NCBI GenBank assembly: GCA_037039925.1
Contig: JAXRKP010001622.1
Span: 38,501-102,500 of the forward strand
DNA from: Doris montereyensis
Lineage: Eukaryota > Mollusca > Gastropoda > Nudibranchia > Dorididae
Length of the DNA stretch: 64,000 nucleotides
Direction of reading: 5' to 3'
Shown: positions 42,071 to 57,260 of the stretch, piece after piece
Position numbering within the stretch: position 1 is the stretch's first letter
How the letters are laid out: every line of letters starts with the position of its first letter
Notes under the pieces: generated by a model
The model's input: the letters and a program-made list of their open reading frames with translations, nothing else
Database searches by the model: none
Told to the model about the DNA's origin: nothing
Position numbers and translations under genes: made by a program

Positions 42071-44159
42071 ATACTATATATCTGCACACAGTAATACTAT
42101 CTTTAATGCACACAGTAATACTATCTATCGTACACACAATAATACTACCCTTAATGCACACAGTAATACTACCTTTAATGCACACAGTAATACTATCTAT
42201 CGTACACACAATAATACTACCCTTAATGCACACAGTAATAGTACCTTTAATGCACACAGTAATACTATCTATAGTGCACACAGTAATACTACCCTTAATG
42301 CACACATTAACACTATCTGTCATGCCCACAGCAATACTATATGTCATGCACACAGTAATACTATCTGTCATGCACACAGTAATACTATCTGTATGCCCGC
42401 AGTAACACTATCTGTCATGCACACAGTAATACTATGTGTCATGCATACAGTAACACTATCTGTCATGCACAGAGTAATACTATCTGTCATACACACAGTA
42501 ATATTATAATTAATGCACACAGTAATACTATCTGTCATGCACACAGTAACACTATCTGTCATGCACACACTAATACTATCTTTAATGCACACAGTAATAC
42601 TACCTTTAATGCACACAGTAATACTACCTTTAATGCACACAATAATACTATCTTTAATGCACACAGTAATACTATCTTTAATGCACACAGTAATACTATC
42701 TTTAATGCACACAGTAATACTATCTTTAATGCACACAGTAATACTGTCTTTAATGCACACAGTAATACTATCTATTGTGCACACAGTAATACTACCTTTA
42801 ATGCACACAGTAATACTATCTATCCTACACACAATAATACTACCCTTGATGCACACAGTAATACTACCTTTAATGCACACAGTAATACTATCTATCGTAC
42901 ACACAATAATACTACCCTTAATGCACACAGTAATACTACCTTTAGCGCACACAGTAATACTATCCATCGTACACACAGTAATACTACCCTTAATGCACAC
43001 AGTAATACTATCGATAGTGCATACAGTAATACTACCTTTAATGCACACAGTAACACTATCTGTCATGCTCACAACAATACTATATGTCATGCACACAGTA
43101 ATACTATCTGTCATGCATACAGTAATACTATCTGTATGCCCGCAGTAACACTATCTATCATGCACACAGTAATACTATCTGTCATTCATACAGTAACACT
43201 ATCTGTCATGCACACAGTAATACTATCTATCATGCACACAGTAACACTATCTGTCATGCACACAGTAACACTATCTGTCATGCCCACAGTAACACTACCT
43301 TTAATGCAGACAGTAATACTATCTACCGTGCACACAATAATACCAGCCTTAATACATAGAGTAATATTACCCTTAATGCACACAGTAATAATATCTTTAA
43401 TTCACACAGTAATACTACCCTTAATATACACATTAATAATACCTTTAATGCACACAGTAATACTACCCTTAATACACAGTAATAATATCTTTAATGCACA
43501 CAGTAATAATACATATCATGCATACAGTAATACTACCTTTAATATACACAGTGATACTATATATCGTGCACACAGTAATACTACCCTTAATGTAGACAGT
43601 AATACTATCTACCGTGCGCACAGTAATACTACCCTTAATGCACACAGTAATACTATATATCGTCCACACAGTAATACTACCCTTAATGCACACAGTAATA
43701 CTATATATCGTCCACACAGCAATACTATCCTTAATGCACACAGTAATACTACCTTTAATGCACACAGTAATACTATCTATCGTGCACACAGCAATACTAT
43801 CCTTAATGCACACAGTAATACTCCTTTAATGCACACAGTAATACATCTAGTGCAGACAGCGATACTACCTTTAATGCACACAGCAATACTATCCTTAATG
43901 CACACAGTAATACTATCACACAGTAATACTATCCAGTAATTAATGCACACAGTAATGCACACAGTAATACTACCTTTAATGCACACAGTAATACTATCTA
44001 TCGTGCACACAGCGATACTACCTTTAATGCACACAGTAATACTATCTATCTTGCACACAGCAATACTATCCTTAATGCACACAGTAATACTATTCTTAAT
44101 GCACACAGTAATACTATATATCGTGCACACAGTAATACTATTTTTAATGCCCACAATAA

Positions 44160-45700
44160 CACTATATTATGTCATACCCACAGCAATACTATCTGTAATG
44201 CACACAGTAATACTATCTGTCATACACACAGTAATACTATCTGTCATGCACACAGTAACACTATCTGTCATACCCACAGTAACACTATATGTCATGCACA
44301 CAGTAATACTATATGTCATGCACACAGTAACACTATATGTCATGCACACAGTAACACTATCTGTCATGCCCACAGTAATACTACCTTTAATGCACACAGT
44401 AATACTATCTATCGTGCACACAATGATACTACACTTAATGCACACAGTAATACTACAATAATGTACACAGTAATAATACCTTTAATGCACACAGTAATAA
44501 TACCCTTAATGCACACAGTAATACTACCCTTAATGCACACAGTAATACTATCTATAATATACACAGTAATAATATCTTCAATGCACACAGTAATAATACC
44601 TTTCATGCATACATTAATACTACCTTTAATATACACATAATACTACCTTTAATACACAGTAATACTATCTATTAATATCAATAATACTATATAATGCACA
44701 CAGTAATACTACCTTTAATGCACACAGTAATACTATCTTTAATGCACACAGTAATACTACCTTTAATGCACACAGTAATACATGCACACAGTAATACTAC
44801 CTTTAATGCACACAGTAATACTATCTAATAATGCACACAGTAATACTATCTTTAATGCACACAGTAATACTATCTTTAATGCACACAGTAATACTATCAT
44901 ACACACAGTAATACTATCTATAATGCACACAGTAATACTACCTTTAATGCACACAGTAATACTACCTTTAATGCACAGGTAATAATATCTTTAATGCACA
45001 CAGTAATACTACCTTTAATGCACACAGTAATACTATATATCGTCAACAAAAGTAATACTCTCTGTCATGCACACAGCAATACCGTCTTTAATGCACACAG
45101 TAATACTATCTGTCCTGCACACAGTAATACTATCTGTCATGCACATAGTAATACTATCTGTCATGCACACAGTAACAGTATATGTCATGCACACAATAAT
45201 ACTATCTGTCATGTACACAGTAACACTATCTGTGTGCACACATTAATACTATCTGTCATGCACACAGTAACACTATCTGTCATGCACACAGTAATACTAT
45301 CTGTCATGCACACATTAATACTATCTAATCATGCACACAGTAACACTATCTGTCATGCACACAGTGCAACACTATCTGTCATGCACACATTAATACTATC
45401 TGGAATGCACACAGTAACACTATCTGTCATGCACACAGTAATACTATCTGTCATGCACACAGTAACACTATCTTTAATGCACACATTAATACTATCTTTA
45501 ATGCACACAGTAATGCTATCTTTCATGCACACAGTAATACTATCTGCCATGCACACAGTAATACTATCTGTCATGCAAACAGTAACACTATCTGCCATGC
45601 ACACAGTAATACTATCTGTCATGCACACAGTAACACTATCTGTAATGCACACAGTAATACTATCTGTCATGCACACAGTAACACTGTCTGTCATTAATAC
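44160..45700. repeat. minisatellite block, CTGTCATGCACACAGTAACA type
   Basis: Units alternate AGTAATACTAT and AGTAACACTAT, giving a partial 48-bp alternation (clearest at 45,240-45,690). Confidence 0.85.
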
Positions 45701-47400
45701 ACAGAGTAATACTACCTTTAATGCACACAGTAATACTACCTTTAATGCACACTTTTAATAACACTATCTTTCATGCATACAGTAACACTATCTGCCATGC
45801 CCACAGTAATACTACCTTTAATGCACACAATAATACTATCTGTCATGCACACACAGCAATACTACCTTTAATGCACATACTTTAATACTACCTTTAATGC
45901 ATACAGTAATACTACACTATTTAATGCACACAGTAATACTATCTTTAATGCACACAGTTTTAGTACCTTTAACATACAGTAATACTATCTGTCATGTATA
46001 CAGTAAGGACTATCTTTTATGAACACAGTAATAGTACCTGTAATGTACACAGAAGGGTTATCTTTATACACACAATAATATCTTACCTGTCATGTACACA
46101 GAAGGGCTTAATATCTTTTATACACACAGTAATAGTACCTTAATCATGTACACAGCAATAAGGACAGTAATACTATCTTGTAATACATACAGTAATAGTA
46201 GTAACACATGTCATGCACAGTAATACAGTAACACACACATACATGTCACCACAGTAATACTATCTTTAATGCACACAGTAATACTATCGGATTATAATGC
46301 ACACATTAATACAGTAATAATACCTTTAATCGTGTATACAGTAATACTATATGTCAGAACTTTCAACACCTGATTACTATCTTTTATGCACACACCTTTA
46401 ATATACAGTAATACTATCTATCGTGCACACAGTAATACTATCTAATAATGCACACAGTAATACTACTTTTAATGCACACATTAATACTTCCATCTTTAAT
46501 ACACACAGTAATACTACCTTTAATAATACAAAGTAACACTGTCCTTAATGCACACAGTAATACTACCTTTAATGCACACAGTAATACTATCTATAGTGCA
46601 TGCACAGTAATAATACCTTTCGTGCACACATTAACACTATCTGTCATGCACACAGCAATACTATATGTCATGCACACAGTAATACTATCTGTCATGCACA
46701 CAGTAATACTATCTGTATGCACACAGTAACACTATCTGTCATGCACATCTGTGTTACTATCTGTCATTTCCTGCACACAGTAACACTATCTTTCATGCAC
46801 ACAGAGTAATACTACGTGTCATACACACATTAATATTATAATTAATGCACACAGTAATACTATCTGTCATGCACACAGTAACACTATCTGTCATGCACAC
46901 AGTTATACTATCTGTCATGTCACAGTAACACTGTCTGTCATGCACACAGTAATACCTTTAATGCACACAGTCTTAATGTACACAGAGATACTACACTTTC
47001 ATGCCCACAGTAATACAGTAATACTACCTGTCATGCACACAATGCACATACTTTACTACCTTTCATACAGTAATACTACATTTAATGCAACAGTAATACT
47101 ATCTGCCTTTTCATGCACGTACATACAGTAATACTATCTGTCATGTATACCTATCATGTACACAGTAATAGTATTCTACCTGTAATGCACACAGTAAATA
47201 CATGTAATTTTCATGTACCACAATGTAATACTGTATACATTGTATACACACAGTAATACCCCCTTTCTTGCACACAGTAATACTACCTATCTTGCCTCAA
47301 TAATCAGAACTGCCCTTGATTCATCTTTGCACACAATAATACTACCTTTAATGTACAGCTAGTAATACTATCTTTTCATGTACAACAATACTATACTACC
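45700..47400. repeat. degraded part of the minisatellite
   Basis: Units are frequently broken by 1-20 bp indels and odd junctions (for example 46,000-46,400 and 46,900-47,400). The 24-bp phase is lost, in contrast with both neighbouring blocks. Confidence 0.85.
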
Positions 47401-48540
47401 TGTAATGCACACAGTAATACTACCTGTCACGTACACACAGTGTAACCACCTTTCGTACACACAGTAATACTACCTGTCATTAGTACATTGCTGATGTTAT
47501 TACATTTCCTGCCACCTTTCGTACAGACAGTAATACTACCTGTCACGTACACAGTGTTACCACCTTTCAATACACCTTACATGTAATACTACCTGTCACG
47601 TACACAGTGTTACCACCTTTACCTGTCATGCACACAGTAATACTACCTGTCACGTAACGTATATACAGTGTTACCACCTTTCGTATCATGTACACACAGT
47701 AATACTACCTGTCACGTACTATTTGTTATACACATGTTCCCACCTTTCTTGCACACAGTAATACTACCTTGCCATCTACAAGGTCATATTACCTGTTATG
47801 TACTATACTACCTGTCATGCTTTACAGTAATACTACATTTCATACAGACAGTAATACTACCTGTCACGTACACAGTGTTACCACCTTTACAGACAGTAAT
47901 ACTACCTGTCACGTACACAGTAATACAGTAATACTACCTGTCACGTACACAGTGTTACCACCTTTCGTACATACAGTAATACTACCTGTCACGTACACAG
48001 TGTTACCACCTTCGTACATACAGTAATTACCACCTGTTCCCAATCTTCGTACATACAGTAATACTACCTGCCATCTACAAGGTCATATTACCTGTTATGT
48101 ACACAGAGATACTACATTTCATACAGACAGTAATACTACCTGTCACGTACACAGTGTTACCACCTTCGTACACACAGTAATACGACCTATCATGTACCAC
48201 AGTGTTACTACCTTTCGTGTACCTTCACATACAGTAATACTACCTGTCATCTACATATCATATTACCTGTTATTACACAGAGATACCTTTCGTACAGACA
48301 GTAATACTACCTGTCACGTACACAGTGTTACACACCTTTCGTACACACAGTAATACTACCTGTCACGTACACAGTGTTACCACCTTTCGTACACACAGTA
48401 ATACTACCTGTCACGTACACAGTGTTACCACCTTTCGTACACACAGTAATACCTGTCACGTACACAGTGTTACCACCTTTCGTACACAGTAATACTACCT
48501 GTCACGTACAGTGTTACAGTACACACAAAACCTGTATCAT
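47400..48540. repeat. dimeric 48-bp higher-order repeat
   Basis: Two alternating monomers: CACGTACACAGTGTTACCAC and TTTCGTACACACAGTAATAC. The pair repeats best at 48,300-48,480. The GTGTTACC variant is almost restricted to this block. Confidence 0.85.
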
Positions 48541-48839
48541 TTTTGTACACAGTAATACTACCTGTCACGTACACAGCAAAAACTATCATTTATACACAGC
48601 AAAACTATCATTTATGCACACAGTAATACTACCTGTCGTACACAGCAAAACTATCATTTATGCACACAGTAATACTACCCGTTATGCCCACACTAATACT
48701 ACCTGTTGTGTACATAGTAAAACTACCTGTCACAACTGCCATGCACAGTATTTCTACCTTTCATGCACACAATAATATTACCTTCATGCACTCAGTAATA
48801 CTACTTTTCATGCACACTGTGTTATTACCTTTCCTGCAT

Positions 48840-49302
48840 CATTATATTACCTTGATGTACACATTAATACTAGTTTTCATGCACACAGTAATATTACCTT
48901 GATGTACACATTAATACTAATTTTCATGCACACAGTAATATTACCTTGATGTACACATTAATACTTATTTTCATGCACACAGTAATATTACCTTGATGTA
49001 CACATTAATACTTATTTTCATGCACACAGTAATATTCCCTAGATGTACACATTAATACTTATTTTCATGCAGACAGTAATATTCCCTAGATGTACACATT
49101 AATACTAATTTTATGCACACAGTAATATTACCTTGATGTACACATTAATACCAATTTATGCACAGTAATATTACCTTGATGTACACATTAATACCAATTT
49201 TATGCACACAGTAATATTACCTTGATGTACACATTAATACTAATTTTATGCACACAGTAATATTACCTTGATGTACACATTAATACCAATTTTCATGCAT
49301 AC
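48840..49302. repeat. dimeric 47-bp higher-order repeat at the array edge
   Basis: About nine copies of TTGATGTACACATTAATACT followed by ATTTTCATGCACACAGTAAT. Ends at the inserted element at 49,303. Confidence 0.85.
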
Positions 49303-50455
49303 AGGAAGATAAACGGCAAAGACGAAGAAGACGAAAAAATGGAAGAAAGACGGAAAAGACTAAAAAATTGAAGAAAAACGGTAAAGACAGAGAGGACGAA
49401 AAACTTGATGACAGACGGCAAAGGCAGAGAAGGCAAAAAAAATTGTAGAAAAACGACAGAGACAGAGAAGCCAAAAGATTGAAGAAAACGACAAACATGG
49501 AGACAATAAAAACGACAGAGACGGAGCAGACGAAAACATTGAAGGAAGATGGTAAAGCCGAAGAACATGAAGAAAATTGAAGAGAGCTAGAGAAGACGAA
49601 AGAATTTAAGACAGACGGAGAAGACGAAAAAATTGAAGAAAGACGGTAAAGTCGATGAAGATGAAAAAATTGAAGAGAAACGGAGAAGACGAAAAAGTTG
49701 ACGAGAGACGGTAAAGAAGGAGAAGACAAAAAAAATTGAAGAAGCAACAGAGATGGAGATTACGACAAAAGTGAAGAAAGAAAGAAAAGACGAAAAAAAA
49801 TTAAGAAAAGACCGCAAATAGTAAAATAATTGTAGAAAGACGAAGAAGACAAAAAATTGAAAGAGACGGTAAAAAAGAAGAAGATGAAATAATTGAAGAA
49901 TGATGGACAAGACAGAAGAATGGAAGAAAGACAGAAAAGATGGAGATGACGGGAATTATTTAGAAAGACTGAGAAGACAAAAAAATTGAAGAAAGACGGA
50001 GAAGGTGAAAAAATTGAAAAAGAACAGGTGAAAAAACTAAGAAAATTGACAGCGACAGAGAAGAAAAAATTGAAGAAAGATGGAGAAGACGAAATAATTG
50101 AAGAAAGACGGGAAAGACGAAAGAATTGAAGAAAGACGGCAAAAACAAACAAAAATTGAAGAAAGCGGCAAAAACAAACAAAAAATTGAAGAAAGACGGA
50201 GAAGACGAACAAATTGAAGAAAATCGACAGAGATGGAGAAGACGAAAACTTGCAGAAAGACGGTTAAGACAGAGAAGATGAAAAATTTGAAGAAAGACGG
50301 AGACACAAACAAATTGCAAAAAGACGGAGAAGGCAAAATAATTGAACACAGACAGTAAAGACAGAGAAGACGAAAGAAGTTAACAAAGACGGATAAGGCG
50401 AAAAAATGGAAGCAATAGGAAAAAAACTGAGAAGACAAGAAAGGTAAAAAGAGGT
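49303..50455. repeat. purine-rich irregular tandem repeat (tail of the element)
   Basis: Words AATTGAAGAAAGACGG and AGAAGACGAAAA recur at about 28 bp, with longer units of about 38-40 bp. Unit length and sequence are irregular. All frames on the minus strand are open for long stretches (FRLLRLSSIFSSS-like), a composition effect. Confidence 0.9.
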
Positions 50456-50480
50456 GATAAAGATCTAAAAGAATCTAATT

Positions 50481-50825
50481 TCAGCAGAAAGCTGAGCAAG
50501 TTAGATCGGTAACGGTAGACCGAGATAGCTCTAAATTTCTGGATCTTAATCTCTTCCTACACATGGGAGGTCTCTGATTCTGATAATATTTTCGCTCATT
50601 TTTATGCTCTGTCAAATTTGAAAGTATTGAATTTTTGTCGTGAACTGTTCTTCGCCTGAAGTCAAAGCTCAAACGACCTTTGAAGTCGATTGAATCTAAC
50701 TTCGAAAGTAGACTCAACAAAGGAAATGTTATCATTTTGGGCAATACGCTTGCGCTGTAAGTCAAACACAACCGATCACTTAGAAACCGCGAACACTGCG
50801 CCGACGCAGCTAGTTTCGCGCTCAC
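50481..50825 (-). CDS. small ORF in the unclassified element, left copy
   Basis: About 114 codons. It contains MITFPLLSLLSK, RLSFDFRR and a basic block LTEHKNERKYYQNQRPPMCR. Over 91 aligned codons it agrees with the right-hand copy at 79 residues; by eye 12 codons differ in the residue and about six are silent, which does not suggest selection on the protein. Function not recognised. The apparent start is not an ATG. It could be a chance frame kept because the copies are young. Confidence 0.3.
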   Translation of the reverse strand: MSAKLAASAQCSRFLSDRLCLTYSASVLPKMITFPLLSLLSKLDSIDFKGRLSFDFRRRTVHDKNSILSNLTEHKNERKYYQNQRPPMCRKRLRSRNLELSRSTVTDLTCSAFC

Positions 50826-51149
50826 TTTAGAAACGCAAGGTTACTCTTAGTTTACCGGCCGGCGCAAAACAAGTTCCGCAAGTGTGCGTGTGACTAGCTG
50901 CGCTAGGCGCAAGCGCAACTTACGCACAGTTTATGTTGACGGCCCAATGCTACTACCTGCTATGCAGACAGTAATACTACTTTTTATTTACACAGTAATA
51001 ATACCTTTCGTGAACACGGTATTATTACCTTTCGTACGCAGAGTAATAATATATGTCATGCACACCGTAATACTACCTTTCATTCACACCGTAATACTAC
51101 CGTTCATGCACAAAGTAATACTACCGTTCATGCACACAGTAATACTACT

Positions 51150-51365
51150 TTTTATGTACACGGTAATACTACCCTTTATGTACACAGTAATACTACCTTT
51201 TATGTACACAGAAATACTACTTTTTATGTACACAGTAATACTACCTTTTATGTACACAGTAATACTACCTTTTATGTACACAGAAATACTACTTTTTATG
51301 TACACAGTAATACTACCTTTTATGTACACAGTAATACTACCTTTTATGTACACAGAAATACTACC
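51150..51365. repeat. 72-bp trimeric higher-order unit
   Basis: Three copies of a three-monomer unit, marked by an ACAGAAATACTAC monomer every 72 bp (about 51,209, 51,281, 51,353). Confidence 0.85.
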
Positions 51366-54300
51366 TTTTTATGTACACAGTAATACTACCTTTTATGTAC
51401 ACAGTAATACTACTTTTTATGTATACAGTAATACTACCTTTTATGTACACAGTAATACTACTTTTTATGTACACAGTAATACTACTTTTTATGTACACAG
51501 TAATACTACCTTTTATGTACACAGTAATACTACCTTTCATGTACACAGTAATACTACCTTATATGCACACGGTAATACTACCTTTATGTACACGGTAATA
51601 CTACCTTTTATGTACAGAGTAATACTGCCTTTTATGCACACGGTAATACTACCTTTTATGCACACGGTAATACTACCTTTTATGCACACGGTAATACTAC
51701 CTTTTATGTACACAATAATACTACCTTTTATGTACACAGTAATACTACTTTTTTATGTACACAGTAATACTACCTTTTATGCACACGGTAATACTACCTT
51801 TTATGTACACAGTAATACTAACTTATATGCACACTGTAATACTACCTTTTATGTACACAGTAATACTACCTTTTATGTACACAGTAATACTACCTTTTAT
51901 GCACACGGTAATACTACCTTTTATGTACACGGTAATACTACCTTTTATGTACACAATAATACTACCTTTTATGCATACGGTAATACTACCTTTTATGCAC
52001 ACGGTAATACTACCTTTATGCACACGGTAATACTACCTTTTATGCACACGGTAATACTACCTTTCATGTACGAGGTAATACCACCTTTTATGGACACGGT
52101 AATACTACCTTTCATGTACACGGTAATACTACCTTTTATGTACACGGTAATACTACCTTTTATGGACACGGTAATACTACCTTTTATGGACACAGTAATA
52201 CTAACATTCAAGTACACAGTAATACAAACTTTCATGGACACATTAATACTAAACGTCATGTACACAGTAACACTAACGTTCATGTACACAGTAATACTAA
52301 CTTTCATGTACACAGTAATACTAACTTTCATGTACAAAGTAATATTAACGTTCATGTACACACTAATACTAATTTTCATGTACACAGTAATACTAACTTT
52401 TATGTACACAGTATTACTAACTTTCATGTACACAGTAATACTACATTTCATGTACAGAGTGATACTACCTTTCATGTACACAGTGATACTACCTTTTATG
52501 TACACAGTAATACTAACCTTTCATGTACACAGTAATATTAACGTTCATGTACACACTAATACTAACTTTCATGTACACAGTAATACTACCTTTCATGTAC
52601 ACAGTAATACTAACTTTTATGTACACAGTAATACTAACTTTCATGTACATAGTAATACTAATTTTCATGCACACAATAATACTAACTTTCATGTACATAG
52701 TAATACTAATTTTCATGCACACAATAATACTAACTTTCATGTACAAGTAATACTAACTTTCATGTACACAGTAATATTAACTTTCATGTACAAAGTAATA
52801 TTACCTTTCATGTACACAGTAATACTAACTTTCATTCACACAATAATACTAACTTTCATGTACACAGTATTACTAACTTTCATGTACACAGTAATACTAC
52901 ATTTCATGTACAGAGTTATACTACCTTTCATGTACACAGTGATACTACCTTTCATGTACAGAGTGATACTACCTTTAATGTACACAGTGATACTACCTTT
53001 CATGCCCACAGTGATACTACCTTTCATGTACACAGTAATACTACCTTTAACGCCCACAGTTATACTACTTTTTATGCACAGCATGATCTTACTTTCATGC
53101 ACACAGTGATACTACCTTTCATGCTTACAATGATACTACGTTTCATCCACACGGTGATACTATCTTTCATGCACACAGTGATACTACCTTTCATGCACAC
53201 GTGATACTACCTTTAATGCTTACAATGATACTACCTTTTATCCACACAGTGATGCTACCTTTCATGTACACAGTAATACTAACTTTCATGTACGCAGTAA
53301 TACTACCTTTCATGTACACAGTGATACTAACTTTCATGTACACAGTAATACTACCTTTCATGTACACAGTGATACTAACTTTCATGTACACAGTAATACT
53401 ACCTTTCATGTACACAGTAATACTAACTTTCATGCACACACTGATACTAACTTTCATGTACACAGTAATACTAACTTTCATGTACACAGTAATACTAACT
53501 TTCATGCACACACTGATACTAACTTTCATGTACACAGTAATACTAACTTTCATGCACACACTGATACTAACTTTCATGTACACAGTAATACTAACTTTCA
53601 TGCACACAGTGATACTATCTTTCATGCACACAGTGATACTATCTTTCATGCACACAGTGATACTTTATCAGTAATTCATCCACACAGTGATACTACCTTT
53701 ATGTACACAGTGATACTACCTTTTATGCACACAGTGATACTATCTTTCATGCACACAGTGATACTACCTTTTATGTACACAGTGATACTACCTTTTATGT
53801 ACACAGTCATACTACCTTTTATGTACACAGTCATATACCTTTATGTACACAGTGATACTATCTTTCATGCACACAGTGATACTAACTTTCATGCACACAG
53901 TGATACTACCTTTTATGTACACAGTGATACTACCTTTTATGTACACAGTGATACTAACTTTCATGCACAGTGATACTACCTTTTATGTACACAGTGATAC
54001 TACCTTTTATGTACACAGTGATACTACCTTTTATGTACACAGTGATACTACCTTTATGTACACAGTGATACTATCTTTCATCCGCACAGTGATACTACCT
54101 TTTATGTACACAGTGATACTACCTTTTATGTACACAGTGATACTAACTTTCATGCACACAGTGATACTAACTTTTATGTACACAGTGATACTACCTTTTA
54201 TGTACACAGTGATACTACCTTTTATGCACACAGTGATACTAACTTTTATGTACACAGTAATACTATCTTTCATCCACACAGTGATACTAACTTTATGTAC

Positions 54301-57079
54301 ACAGTGATACTAACTTTTATGTACACAGTGATACTAACTTTTATGTACACAGTGATACTAACTTTTATGTACACAGTGATACTAACTTTTATGTACACAG
54401 TGATACTACCTTTTATGTACACAGTGATACTACCTTTTATGTACACAGTGATACTACCTTTTATGCACACAGTGATACTACCTTTTATGTACACAGTAAT
54501 ACTATCTTTCATCCACACAGTGATACTAACTTTTATGTACACTGTGATACTAACTTTATGTACACAGTGATACTATCTTTTATGTACACAGTGATACTAC
54601 CTTTTATGTACACAGTGATACTACCTTTTATGTACACAGTGATACTATCTTTCATCCACACAGTGATACTACCTTTATGTACACAGTGATACTAACTTTT
54701 ATGTACACAGTGATACTATCTTTTATGTACACAGTGATACTACCTTTTATGTACACAGTGATACTACCTTTTATGTACACAGTGATACTATCTTTCATCC
54801 ACACAGTGATACTACCTTTTATGTACACAGTGATACTACCTTTTATGTACACAGTGATACTACCTTTTATGTACACAGTGATACTATCTTTTATGTACAC
54901 AGTGATACTACCTTTTATGTACACAGTGATACTACCTTTTATGTACACAGTGATACTACCTTTCATGCACACAGTGATACTACCTTTATGTACACAGTGA
55001 TACTACCTTTCACCCACACAGTGATACTACCTTTCATGCACACAGTGATACTACCTTTCATGTACACAGTGATACTACCTTTCACCCACACAGTGATACT
55101 ACCTTTCATGCACACAGTGATACTACCTTTCATGCACACACTGATACTACCTTCATGCTTACAGTGATATTACCTTTCATGTACACAGTGATACTATCTT
55201 TCAAGCACACAGTGATACTACCTTCATATACACAGTGATACTACATTTCACGTACATAGTGATACTACCTTTCATGCACATAGTAATACTACCTTTCATG
55301 CATACAGTGATACTACCTTTCATGCTTACAATGATACTACCTTTCATCCACACATTGATACTACCTTTCATGTACACAGTGATACTACTTTTCATGCATA
55401 CAATGATACTACCTTTCATGCACATAGTAATACTACCTTTCATGCACATAGTGATACTACCTGTCCTGCACACAGTGATATACTTTTTATGCATACAGTG
55501 ATACTACCTTTCATGTACACAGTTATACTACCTTTTCTGAACACAGTGATACTACCTTTGATGCATACAGTGATACTACCTGTCATTAACACAGACATAG
55601 TTCCTTTCATGCAACAGTGATACTAACTTTTATACTCACATTGATACTACATGTCGTTCACACAGTTACGTTAACTGTCATCCACAGTGAATGCTATATG
55701 TAATGCACACAGTAATACTACCTGTTATGTAGACAGTACTACCAGTCCTTCACACAGTGATACTATCTTTCATGCATATAGTGTTACTATTTTTCATGCA
55801 GAAAATGTTACTATCTTTCATGTACACCGTGATACTATTTTTCATGCAGAAAATGTTACAATCTTTCATGTACACAGTGATACTATTTTTCATGCACATA
55901 GTGATGCTATCGTTCATGCACACAGTAATACTATCTTTCATGTCCACAGTAATGTCACCTTTCATGCACACAGTAATGTCAAATTGCATGCACACAGTAA
56001 TGTCACCTTTCATGCACACAGTAATGTCACCTTTCATGCACATAGTAATGTCACCTTTCATGCACATAACAATGTCACCTTTCATGCACACAGTAATGTC
56101 ACCTTTCAAGCACACAGTAATGTGACTGTTCATGCAGACAGTGATACTATCATTCACGCACATATTAATTCTATCTCTCATGCACACATTAATACTATCT
56201 TTCATGCACACAGTGATACTATCTTCATACACACAGTAATACTACATTTCATGCATACAGTAATACTACATTTCATGCACACATTAATACTCCCTTTCAT
56301 GCACACAGTAATACTACATTTCATGCATACAGTAATACTACCTTTCATGCACACATTAAAACTACATTTTATGCATACAGTTATACTACATTTCATGCAC
56401 ACAGTAATACTACATTTCATGCACACAGTAATACTATCTTTCATGTACACAGTAATACTACAGTTCATGCACACAGTAATATTACTTTTCATGCACACAT
56501 TAAAACTACATTTTATGCATACAGTTATTTTCATGCACACAGTAATACTACATTTCATGCACACAGTTATACTACATTTCATGCACACAGTTATACTACA
56601 TTTCATGTACACAGTAATACTACATTTCATGCACACAGTTATACTATCTTCCATGTACACAGTAATACTATCGTTCATGTACACGGTAATACTACAGTTC
56701 ATGCACACATTGATACTATCTTTCATTTACACAGTAATACTACATTTCATTTACACAGTAATACTACATTTCATGTACACGGTAATACTACATTTCATGT
56801 ACACAGTAATACTACCTTTCATGTACACAGTAATACTACATTTCATGCACACAGTAATACTACATTTCATGTACACAGTAATACTACATTTCATGCACAC
56901 AGTAATATTACCTTTCATGCACACATTAAAACTACATTTTATGCATACAGTAATACTACATTTCATGCACACAGTAATACTACATTTCATGCACACAGTA
57001 ATACTTTCTTTCATGTACACATTAATACTATCGTTCATGCACACCCTAATACTACATTTCATGCACACAGTGATACTAT

Positions 57080-57260
57080 CTTACATGTACACATTAATAC
57101 TATCGTTCATGTACACAGTAATACTCAATTTCATGCACACAGTAATACTATCTTACATGTACACATTAATACTATCGTTCATGTACACAGTAATACTCAA
57201 TTTCATGCACACAGTAATACTATCTTACATGTACACATTAATACTATCGTTCATGTACAG
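57080..57260. repeat. 72-bp trimeric higher-order unit near the array end
   Basis: Three copies marked by TATCTTACATGTACACATTA at about 57,078, 57,150 and 57,222, each followed by ATCGTTCATGTACA and (in two) CAATTTCATGCAC. Confidence 0.85.

Larger units (their letters stand above)
33290..49302. repeat. 24-bp minisatellite, main array part 1 (16 kb)
   Basis: Head-to-tail 24-bp units built on the core ACAGTAATACTA joined to CATGTAC or CATGCAC. Variants dominate successive blocks. Each unit contains the palindrome AGTAATACT and often TGTACA. Eight codons per unit leave two plus frames (MYTVILPV, HVHSNTTC) and one minus frame (GSITVYMT) open, so open frames of hundreds of codons arise without selection. 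No spacers, no flanking cas-like genes, no start signals. Sub-blocks are listed separately. Confidence 0.97.
49303..50949 (-). mobile_element. unclassified dispersed element, left copy (interrupts the minisatellite)
   Basis: Minus-strand orientation. Head (50,949-50,456) starts CATTGGGCCGTCAAC, is CpG-rich with palindromic GCGC words and carries a short ORF. Tail (50,455-49,303) is purine-rich on the plus strand (GAAGAAAGACGGAGAAGACG units). The same head and tail occur inverted at 60,443-62,345. Minisatellite units abut both ends, so this is an insertion. No terminal inverted repeat or clear target duplication was seen; the class is unknown. Confidence 0.75.

Noticed and set aside
49280..50438. 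Several 90-155 codon Phe/Ser-rich frames on the minus strand
   Set aside because: Composition effect of the purine-rich repeat; they overlap in all frames and the unit length is irregular.
50884..53109. 741-codon open frame
   Set aside because: It starts by chance in the inserted element and then consists only of minisatellite units; it stays open because the unit length is a multiple of three.
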